Below, piece by piece: positions 49,406-58,954 of a stretch of 63,641 nucleotides of DNA. The stretch covers positions 45,258 to 108,898 of the forward strand of contig JAHBMJ010005130.1 in NCBI GenBank assembly GCA_018398765.1. The letters are read 5' to 3'. The notes below the pieces were generated by a model, which worked only from the letters and a program-made list of their open reading frames with translations, was not told the origin of the DNA and did not search any database. Position 1 is the stretch's first letter. Each line of letters begins with the position of its first letter. This DNA comes from Chromera velia (Eukaryota; Sar; Chromeraceae). A program made the position numbers and the translations under genes.

Positions 49406-50831
49406 GTAATGTTTGAGACTTGCTTGCTTTGCAATAAACCATGTCGGAATCTGGCGGTCTCATTTTTTTTTGAAATCATATATTCGTATATGTCAATCGT
49501 CCTGCATATCATCCATTATGGAAGTGAATTACATAAAAGATCAAATTCTCTTTTGTCGTCTCTCTTACCAATCGAAGTGCACGGTTAATCAATTCTCCTC
49601 TCTTTGTGCAGCTTAAAATGCGGAGAGCCCCCCCACTATCCTGCAACATGCCACGAGGTAACTTAAAGTCTTTGTAAAACAGAAGATAAACGCCCATCTG
49701 TTTGTACTTGAGTAGTTCTGCTGGCTTACAATTAATTGTATCTGAAAAGATGATAGGCGCCGCTTTGTCTGTTTCTGAGCTGATACTCAGAGGGGCTGAT
49801 GCTCAGACGTTGTGTTTTCTGTACAAAAATCAATGTAAAGATTCTCTTGACCTCTACGCTGAATTGTCTACAGGCATGGGAATAGGGAGCTTGCCTGGCC
49901 GTGCTGCGGAAGGAGAGTAATATAGAAGAACTGCAGTGAGCCTCCTTTTCAGTTTCTTCATCTTCTCGTCTCTTGTCCTATTTTGCTTTTTGTATGTCTA
50001 TTCATGGAATATTCTTTCTACTATTTTCTTTGCCCTCAACTTGCGTTTTTGAATGATTCTTCGTTCTCCCCCCCCCCCCCCTCTATGTATATGTATCTTC
50101 ATCTATTTATCTATGTATCTATCTATCTGTCTGTCTATCTAATATATATCCATCTACTTATTTCTCTTTCTCTCTCCTCCCTCTCTCTCTGTCTGTCTTT
50201 CTAGCTATCTGTCTTTCTAGCTGTCTGTCTGTCTGTCTGTCTAAAGAAAAGGAGAAAGAAGAAGAAGAAACATATATAGCCTATCTGTCGGTCTGCCTGT
50301 CTGTCTGTCTGCCTGGAGCTCTGGTACTCTTCCACTAAGAGCGCACCAAAAGAAAAGAAGAAAAGAGAACAGAATGAAAGAAAGGTCCTATTTGTGTATT
50401 TCAGTATGTCTGTAATGGGGATATGCCTTTCTGCTAGTCTGTATGTCTGTCTGCCTGTCCGTCTGTCCGTCTGTCCATCCGTTAAGAAGAAGTAGAAGAA
50501 GAAACCATGTAGTCTGCCTGTCTGTCTGATCACGTAAAAGTCTATCGGGAGGTGGAGAGGCAAGGGGCGCTTAACTCTCACTTTTTGGGCCCTCTGCCTA
50601 CGCTGTTTGATTGCTGATACTGTTTTTTTGTCTCTGTTCTTTCTTTTTATCTGTTATGTTCATGAAAAAAAGGAGAGAGAAGAAGAAGAAGCATATAGTC
50701 TGTCTGTTTTTCTGTCGGTCTATCTGTCTATCTGTCTATCTGTCTGTCTATCTAAAAGAAAGGAAACGGAAAAGTGAAGTAAAGTAAAATAAAGGAAAGA
50801 CCATATATTCTGTGTAAAGAAGAAACATATA

Positions 50832-50870
<39 letters not shown>

Positions 50871-50872
50871 GT

Positions 50873-50951
<79 letters not shown>

Positions 50952-51163
50952 CTTTTTTTCTTTCTTTCTTTCTTTCTTTCTTTCTTTTTTTCTTCCTTCC
51001 TTCCTTCCTTCCGCCTTGCCATTCATTTTGCATCGGTAATTGAAGACGCTCATCAGTGCTGGTTCTGAAAGGTGAGCTTAGCGTGGGTTGAAATTGAGAG
51101 ATCGACAGAAAGGCAATGAAATCAGAAACGGTCAAAGAATGAATCTGGTGCTTTTCTCTTCAG
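49406..51163. other. Microsatellite-rich stretch with one possible zinc-finger exon
   Basis: 49614-49658 has a good acceptor and a GAG|GTAACT donor and in one frame encodes LKCGEPPHYPATCHE, resembling the Cys-Gly-Glu ... His ... Cys end of an IBR zinc domain. Its phase does not continue the helicase frame upstream. The rest is TCTG, TATC and (TTTC)n tracts (50080-50240, 50410-50530, 50700-51012). No gene model is supported. Confidence 0.3.
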
Positions 51164-51241
51164 TCGCGAGATCAGCGAGCGTATCACAGACAGATGCAGC
51201 GCCTGCAGGGAGGTCCTCGCACGCACCTACGACTTGCATGA

Positions 51242-51276
<35 letters not shown>

Positions 51277-51965
51277 GGAAGCGCTGAGCACTTGAAACAG
51301 TGAACCCAGACTTATCTATAGGGAAGACCACAGATGATCAACGAATGAACGAATGCAGAAGACGAGGTCCTGGTCGTCTGCACAACAAAGACAAGCGTCA
51401 GTCAGCCAGCCAGTCAGCCAGTCAGGTAGTCAGTCAGTCAGTCAGTCAGTCAGTCAGTCAGTCAGCCAGCCAGTCAGCCAGTCAGCCAGTCAGCCAGTCA
51501 GCCAGTCAGCCAGTCAGCCAGTCAGCCAGTCAGCCAGTCAGCCAGTCAGCCAGTCAGCCAGTCAGCCAGTCAGCCAGTCAGCCAGTCAGCCAGTCAGCCA
51601 GTCAGTCAGCCAGCCAGTCAGCCAGTCAGCCAGTCAGCCAGTCAGCCAGTCAGCCAGTCAGCCAGTCAGCCAGTCAGCCAGTCAGCCAGTCAGCCAGTCA
51701 GCCAGTCAGCCAGTCAGCCAGTCAGCCAGTCAGCCAGTCAGCCAGTCAGCCAGTCAGCCAGTCAGCCAGTCAGCCAGTCAGCCAGTCAGCCAGTCAGCCA
51801 GTCAGCCAGTCAGTCAGCCAGTCAGTCAGCCAGTCAGTCAGTCAGTCAGTCAGTCAGTCAGTCAGTCAGTCAGTCCGTCACACAGTCCGCATGAAGTTTC
51901 TTCGACTTCCCCCGCCCTCTATGCGAACGCGCGCGTAAGTGTGTGTGTGTGTGTGTGCGTGTTCC

Positions 51966-51998
<33 letters not shown>

Positions 51999-52217
51999 TT
52001 CCGTGTGGGCGTCGTTTCGAACTTTCGGAATACATCGATCCCCGTACACCTATATTGCATATGTATGTATGTACGCATGTTTGCATGTATGTATGTATGT
52101 GTGTGAGTGCAGGAAGTTTGGGCCCTCGCACAGGTGCCCATCGACTTGGCGCTAGATCTCGAGGAGATGGGGGACCTGAAGGAAATGGACGACCAAAAGA
52201 CGTACGTCAGTCACTAG

Positions 52218-52255
<38 letters not shown>

Positions 52256-52347
52256 CTGTGCGTGTGTATGAATGGATGGATGGATGAATGAATGACTAAG
52301 CTAGGTGGAGCCGAGCTCCTGGCAGTCCATATTCATGCATGGTGTCC

Positions 52348-52382
<35 letters not shown>

Positions 52383-53148
52383 AGCGTCCGTATGTGTATG
52401 TGTGTGTCTGGACGGAAAAGAGATCTCGTGTGCTCTCCCCCCCTCGCCCTCCTTCCTGTCTCCCCCCCCGTCCCAATGCAGCCGCGTGCCCTGGTTTGAC
52501 ATTGCCCTCACCCAGCCAGCGAAGGTAGAGCCCAACCGACGCGGCAGTCAGAGTCAGGCAGTCGAGGGCTCCTCCTCTGTCGTCATTTCATCGTCTGCAG
52601 GGGGGAACAAAAAGAGGGTGAGTGGGTGAGTGTATGACTAGGACAAATAAAAGTACTTGAAGGCAGCAGAGCCTGACTTAGAGCCGGCCTTTTTTTCTCG
52701 CGTGAACATAACAATAAAAAAAAATCAACGTCAGGAAGGAGAAATACACGCAACAATTCTGGAAGCGTCCGGTTCCCTTTTTCCATTTCCTTGCATCAAA
52801 TGTTTTGTCAGGGACAAAAGAGAAGGTGCATTGAGACGTGTCGACCGGCCTTCCGGTTCGTGCATGCACTTTCAGAGATGCATGTTTGTTGCCTCTTCGT
52901 TTTATTTATTGGCTGGCTGCGTGTACAAGAGTGCAGCTCATGATTGTTTCTAGAACGCTTTCTTTTCCTGCATGAGAGTTTCGATTCTTCATTACTTGTT
53001 TGTTTGTCTGCTTTTATTGACTTGCAGCGACGACAACGGTAGCGACTGGCTGACCTTCGTGCTGTATGGACAGACGCCTAGGGAGGAGCTGGAATCCCGA
53101 TTTTATTTATTCCCTGAATTCTTCCAGCATCAAAAAAGGGAAATCTAG
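51164..53148 (+). CDS. 3' part of an unidentified gene, four phase-compatible exons
   Basis: Exons: 51164-51212, 52113-52201, 52482-52625, 53028-53148. The joined reading includes ITDRCSACRE, VWALAQVPIDLALDLEEMGD, RVPWFDIALTQPAK, a Ser/Gly linker, then DWLTFVLYGQTPREELESRF and a TAG stop. No family is recognised. The first exon is the least certain because its donor GTCCTC is weak. The third exon ends in two donors eight bases apart (after 52617 and after 52625). Only the second keeps the long final exon open; the first ends the protein after four more residues. Upstream exons were not found, so the gene is incomplete, or it is a remnant like its neighbours. A 479-bp satellite lies in its first intron. 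Confidence 0.45.
51397..51875. repeat. 479-bp GTCAGCCA satellite (GTCA/GCCA tetramers)
   Basis: Nearly perfect repetition of the 8-mer GTCAGCCA, bordered at both ends by pure GTCA runs. All three forward frames are open because the period is not a multiple of three, giving artefactual Ser/Gln/Pro/Val/Ala ORFs. The left edge (AAGC|GTCAGTCAG) resembles an expanded 5' splice site. Confidence 0.95.
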
Positions 53149-53560
53149 CTGACGACTTATGCTGGCAGGCAAGCAAGCAAGGTATCCTGGTTCGTTGTCG
53201 ACTTTTGAAGGGGAGGCTTTTTGGAGGTTGCTCGGAATGGACGGGGGGGGCCTTGCCTTCTCTTCCAAAACACGACGACTGCATGTCGTCTCATCGTGCC
53301 GTATCGTTATAGTAGATCAATTGTACGTTTATATACGTTTGATAAACTTTGAAGTGTGGCCGGATGGAAACGGGAGGACCAACTACGGCATCAAGTTGTG
53401 TAAAACCAAAACAAACAAACATAAATAAATGAAGAAATAAATGAATACATAAATTAGCCTAAATTTCATGCAGAGGCGACATAATTTTTGCATATACTCA
53501 TCTTTTGACGTCTTCAGCACGACAGCGCCAACAAAGTGTGATGAGGACTAAACATGGCAG
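53149..53560. other. 3' flank, no gene seen
   Basis: Probably the 3' untranslated region of the gene ending at 53148, followed by AT-rich DNA with AAATAAAT repeats near 53420-53450. No exon is supported. Confidence 0.4.
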
Positions 53561-55075
53561 TCTAGATGTGATCTGTAAAGTTTTAAAGTGAAATAAAGTT
53601 TAAAGTCTGGTTTGAGTCTGTAGGCTCTAAAATATAAGTTTTGAATTAGTGCTAGGAAAAGGTTCAAGGTTCAAGGTTCAAGGTTCACTTCGAAGTAATG
53701 AACCTGAATCAGGTTCAAAAACAGGTTCAAAAACAGGTTCACTTTTAATTAATAGAAACCTCATTTTTTCGTGTTATTTTATGCCTTTAAATCAGGCTTT
53801 AGTGCATTTTTAGAACGTTTTATTATAGAATTTGTGCCTTAGTAGTGTTTTTAAATAGTTTAAATCAATATTTACGCTCACATTAGGTGTTAGTCTCAAG
53901 TTGTTCACCCAGTTGTTCACTGTTTATAGTCGAAAATTAGTAATCAAAAAAGCCTGAAAAAATTGGAAAATGTCATAATTAAATTTATATGATCGTATTA
54001 ATCATGACAATTTAGTCAATATAAGACCGTCACAGCGTTTCTTTCTTTCTTTCATCTGCTCACCGGTTGCCCCACGGCCCCCGCTCCCCCCCTCCCTCTC
54101 TATGTACCGCCACCTCTTTAACCTGCTGCTCCCGGAGCAAGCCTTGCAGACCCCTTTTGATTAATCAGTCGGGTGCTTGTCAAACCAGTTCCATATCTCT
54201 GATTTCGGCTTCGGTGCACAAGACACGACCTGAAGTGTCAGAGAGAATGGGACCGCTGGAATTTTTTTTAACAAAGAGAATGAAAAAGGGTTGTACAGTG
54301 AAAGAGGTCGGACCCATGCATGGGTAGCCCTCTTGTAGCTGGGAGTTCAAAAAAAAAGATCCGGAGACGGCAGTAGCGGAAGCAAGCAGAGGGACTGCTG
54401 CCGGTATGAGTTTGAAGCAGCCCCTCCAAAAAGACATTGTCAATTACACTGTCATACAGACTGCTGTCAAACAAACTCTATACTTCCTCATTCCTTCAGT
54501 AGAGACTGTCCGTTTTGATGCAGGGCCTTGCAAGTGGAAAACTTGGTAAGTCACGTGTACTTCTTCACTTCTACAACCGTCAGTATGAGTTTTCATGCTG
54601 ACATATGCTGACATGCGTCTGTCCTATGCGTCTGTCTAACACAATAGATTGAACCGGCTGGGGACAGTTGCTGTACGTGTGGCTCCGGCTCCTTATTTCA
54701 CCTATATCGGCCGTGGGCGGCGCGGGCCTGGCCGGCCTTGTGCCAGTGGCCGCGCGTCTAGCCTCCAAAACAGGTTCAAAACAGGTTCAACAGGTTCAAA
54801 ACAGGTTCAACAGGTTCACTTTTTCAGATTTGAACCTTTTCTTAATGAACCTTTTCCCAGCCCTAGTTTTGAAACGCACTTTAAAAGTTTTTTGTCACAC
54901 ATTGAAAAGTGTTTTAAAAGGCTAAACAATCTTAAATAACAAATCAATATGTTCAAGCTTTTACAAGCTTTTTATTCGTAAAGTTTTAAAACTAAAGAAG
55001 TTTTAAAGTGTAAAGTCTGTGGTCAGACTTTATTTAAAGTTTATTATAAAAATAACTTTACAGATCATACCTAGA
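53561..55075. mobile_element. Fold-back (long inverted-repeat) element with AGGTTCA arrays
   Basis: The left end TCTAGATGTGATCTGTAAAG matches the reverse complement of the right end, TCTAGGTATGATCTGTAAAG, at 18 of 20 bases. Farther in, CTAGGAAAAGGTTCA on the left matches CTGGGAAAAGGTTCA on the inverted right. Each arm carries a cluster of AGGTTCA direct repeats (53660-53745 and 54775-54860). The centre (54050-54330) is less AT-rich and has no convincing ORF. This is the structure of a non-autonomous terminal-inverted-repeat or fold-back DNA element. Ends are approximate and no target duplication was found. Confidence 0.5.
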
Positions 55076-55468
55076 TGGCAGTGGATAATCATATTACCAA
55101 GCTATAATGGTTTTAATTATATGTCTACCAGGAAATATATATGTAGCCTTGCAGAAAATTGAATTAAGCCATAAACATCTTGACTGTTGTTTCAAAAATA
55201 AAAACTATCTGTAGAAACGGTGGGGCAAATTGTTAATTGAATGAACAATTGCTACTAAGTGTTCTAAACATGCAATAGTATTAAAAAAAAATTTATTATA
55301 ATTTTGATAAACTTTAATACACTTTATTATACACATAAATTTCACTCTCAGAAATTGGGGCCATTATTGGGCTATAGAATAATAAGAATTAATATAAGCT
55401 TTTTAAAATAATAAATTCAAGTTCAATCGTTTGAGTCTAGCCACTGTCTACTACAGTATCTCGTAAAA

Positions 55469-57658
55469 TGTCACTTATGCAACCACTGCACTCAAGACCA
55501 TAGAAAGGCCCAAGCATCAAGCCGCGGCACTCGACCCTGTATTGATCCACAGTAAATCTATGCAGCACAAATGTATGCAATCTTATGTATGCAAGCAATC
55601 AAAGCATTACAAACAATAAATACAAGGTTCTAGCAAAGAGTCCTTATCGAACAGACTTCTCTGTACGAGATCTCTCTCTAAGTCTCTGCACAAGATTTCT
55701 CCGTGGGGATATCCCCAAGTTCCCTAGGTATATTTATAGCTCTCCCACTGATCTTTACGGTACATTCCCTTGTACTGTCTACCTACATCTCCATCCATCT
55801 TTCCATTTCACTCAACTCCTTTTCTTCCTAGTGATAGGCAGTCAGCACTCTACCTCTTTCGATCCTTCTCTGTGCTGACTGTCTTATTACGTGGTGCCGG
55901 CTCCGAGATCGAACCGGGGCAGCCTTTTTTCACTTCTCACAAACTTCTGGAAGACCGATGGTCGTTTCTCTGTCTTCGGACGCCATCGTCTGAGCTTTTC
56001 TTCTTTCCACAGATGTTTTCCTTCTCAAGGAATGTACGTCTGTGTTCTTTGTGGTGGTGCCTTTCCACTCAAAGCCATCAACCACGATCACATCTCAAAC
56101 CTCCTCTACTCCACTTCTCTTGGAGCTTCCTGCCTCTTTTTCTTTGGTAGCAACAGTCTGAGACTCGTCGTTATGCACTGACGGCGGCCTGTCTGTACAA
56201 ATAACACCACACCTACAGAACGCCCACACACGCCCACCAACCACTTCCACAACCATACAGTAGCTTTGTCCTTCCCTGGATATTTGCAGACCACCTTCGC
56301 TCTGGTAATCTGCTAACCGCCTTCGCTCTGGCACAAACGCATATACCCTTTCCACAATGCACAAAGTGGGAAGGAGTGTGACCTAAGTCGGGCTTCCCAC
56401 CTGCACACCAAACTGAGAAAAACTCAGTATACGGCTGCCGCGTCCCCTCTGTAGCACAGCAAAGATTCTTTTCTCCTCTGTGGCGGCTCTTGATCCGCTG
56501 CGGTGGGTTCATTACGAATAATAAGGTCACTAGGACGTACAAGGACCACTTACAAGCACTGGAGCCCAACACGCCGTCATCGTTCGGATCTTTTCACGAG
56601 GGAGAAGGAGGCGGAGGGCATGTAAGGGAAGGGAAAGAAAGAGAGACAGCACAAATTTCTTTTTTTCTCGCTTCAAGTTATAATTCACGATCACAAACAT
56701 ATACAAACATACATGTAGTCAAGCATTCACACAAACAAACGCAAAACAAACATAGTTTACCCATACAGCTATTGTACGCATGCAGGTGAAGTAACGCTCT
56801 CCTCTAAAAAGCTTGCTGCCTTTACTCGTCTCGTTTCGCCTCGTTTCGCAGACACAAGAAGCAGGGTTCATACTATAATTACACACAATCCACACACTGT
56901 TACACACTCAAAATTTAACTTGCAGTGCAAATCTAGTAAAGCATCGCACAAAGCGTCAACAACTTACCCACACAAAGTACGTAACCAAACACAGACACAT
57001 TGTGCTCTCTTTGAATCCATTCAAATTTCCTTCTCTTCTACACTTGCTACCGCTACAAGGAGGGAAATACATGTAATGAGACACACATGACACAGACATA
57101 AGAAAAGACACGCTCGCATACTTATCGTCACATCTACCTCCTATGCTACCGCTGCAAAGAGAGGAATGTACGTAAAGTGTCACCTATGCAACCACTGCAC
57201 TCAAGACCATAGAAAGGCCCAAGTATCAAGCCGCGGCCTCCGTACATACGCACCGTACCCATGCAAGCCGGCCAATCAATCAGGCATGCCGGGGCACTCG
57301 ACACTGTATTGATCTACAGTAAATCCATACAGCACAAATGTATGCAATCTTATGTATGCAAGCAATCAAAGCATTACAAACAATAAATACAAGGTTCTAG
57401 CAAAGAGTCCTTGTCGAACAGACTTCTCTGTATGAGATTTCTCTCTAAGTCTCTGCACAAGATTTCTCCGTGGAGACATCCCCAAGTTCTCTAGGTATAT
57501 TTATAGCTCTCCCACTGATCTTCACGGTACATTCCCTTGTACTGTCTACCTACATCTCCATCCATCTTTCCATTTCACTCAACCCCTTTTCTTCCTAGTG
57601 ATAGGCAGTCAGCACTCTACCTCTTTCGATCCTTCACTGTGCTGACTGTCTTATTACG
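55469..57658 (+). mobile_element. Small non-autonomous LTR retrotransposon with a tRNA primer-binding site
   Basis: Two direct repeats begin TGTCAC(T/C)TATGCAACC and end CTGACTGTCTTATTACG: 55469-55891 (423 bp) and 57178-57658 (481 bp). The length difference equals exactly one 58-bp insertion in the right copy after CAAGCCGCGG. Immediately inside the left repeat is TGGTGCCGGCTCCGAGATCG (from 55892), the complement of a tRNA 3' end including CCA and part of the T arm. A purine-rich stretch (CAAAGAGAGGAATG) precedes the right repeat. The 1.29-kb interior has no gag or pol, so it is TRIM-like and would need enzymes from elsewhere. No clear target duplication was found, and the ends are TG...CG rather than TG...CA. 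Confidence 0.75.
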
Positions 57659-58954
57659 TGTCTAGGTGATTCTTCTATGGACCACAGTACTAGCCACAGT
57701 ACGGTACACATGCTAGGATGTGCTAGGTATGGTGAGTCACGCACTGTATATTAGAGTTACTAAATTATGATCGATTATAAAACATGCAGTCACAATGGCA
57801 GTGATTATGGCACATTAGAATATATATTCAATAAGTTGACCAAATATGCATACATAAAGCTAGACATAAAGTGCAGGACCTTAATTTTGCGTAGAATTTT
57901 CATGAATTTTCAATATTTTACTGCAATTTTAAACCTTTTTTTTGTATATAAAATGAATAACAAAAATTTTGAAGCAGCGTGCGTCTCATGCATGTAGAAT
58001 GTTTGAAACACCTGTCAATCCTATTTCAATTTTTCTTCTATCAGTGCATCCATTTTCAGCTTTTTTTTTCGCTTTCATGATATATTCCTTCCAGAAGCAG
58101 GGCCACTGGCACTGTCTGGTAGTGTACATGAATGACGTTTGTCTACACGTTTGTTGCCTTTGCAGCCTTTCTTTTGATTACGTTTGAAGGGATCGATTTG
58201 ATGGTAATTTTAACGAAAACTCTTCAAGTTGTTTTCCATTCTGCCGAAGAAGCGGTAATAATCAATGAAGACACTTTCTTGTCCAAGCATTTTCAGAGAT
58301 GGGACGGACGCATTTCAGGAAAATTTGTGCAGCTGCATCGGAATTAAACGTCTTTTGTATACCGGTTCTTAGTCCAAGCCTCGAACTCTCGTTTATTTGG
58401 CAACGGATTCTTCGCTTGTGGAATTTTTGCTTTTTGTGTTCCATCTTTTCTCTGTTCTTTAATTCGCTGCTGGCAGCTGCTTTCCTTTTGTTGAAAGACC
58501 CAGACACGATTCCTTTGGAGTCTCATTTTCTGTCTGGTTAATTCGGTTTTCTGTTCCTCTTCCATTGAGAATCCTTCTTTCTCTTTTCTGTTCACGGGAA
58601 GACAGAATAGAATCCTTCTTTCTCTTTTCTGTTCACGGGATGACAGAATAGAATCCTTCTTTCTCTTTTCTGTTCACGGGATGACAGAATAGAATCCTTC
58701 TTTCTCTTTTCTGTTCACGGGATGACAGAATGGGTTTATCTGGTCCTCATGTGATGATCAGCAGCAGCGTTGCGTGCGTCACTCTGATGCAAGCGAGCTG
58801 GTGAGAAGCTTTAATTGACGTTTTGGGCTCTTTTCTTTTTTCTCGCTTTCTCAGGTGAAATGTACAAAACATTGAAAATTTTGAGCCATTCACTTCTCTG
58901 TGCCTGACCCCCCTCCCCCCCCCCCACCGTTCATTCATTCACTGGAGTGATCAA
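57659..58954. other. AT-rich intergenic DNA with a 41-bp minisatellite
   Basis: No exon is supported. The stretch contains four tandem 41-bp units at 58570-58731 (listed separately) and a C-rich run near 58910-58925 just before the stop codon of the next minus-strand gene. Confidence 0.5.
58570..58731. repeat. 41-bp minisatellite, four copies
   Basis: Four units start at 58570, 58611, 58652 and 58693. The unit contains AATCCTTCTTTCTCTTTTCT followed by GTTCACGGGATGACAGAATAG. Copies 2-4 are virtually identical, suggesting recent expansion. Confidence 0.92.

Noticed and set aside
51300-52291. Long Ser/Gln/Pro/Val/Ala ORFs of 212 and 312 codons
   Set aside because: They are translations of the GTCAGCCA satellite, which is open in every forward frame because its period is eight.
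55892-55920. Possible tRNA gene at TGGTGCCGGCTCCGAGATCG
   Set aside because: Only the 3' half complement is present and it abuts an LTR. A primer-binding site explains it; no anticodon or D arm was found.
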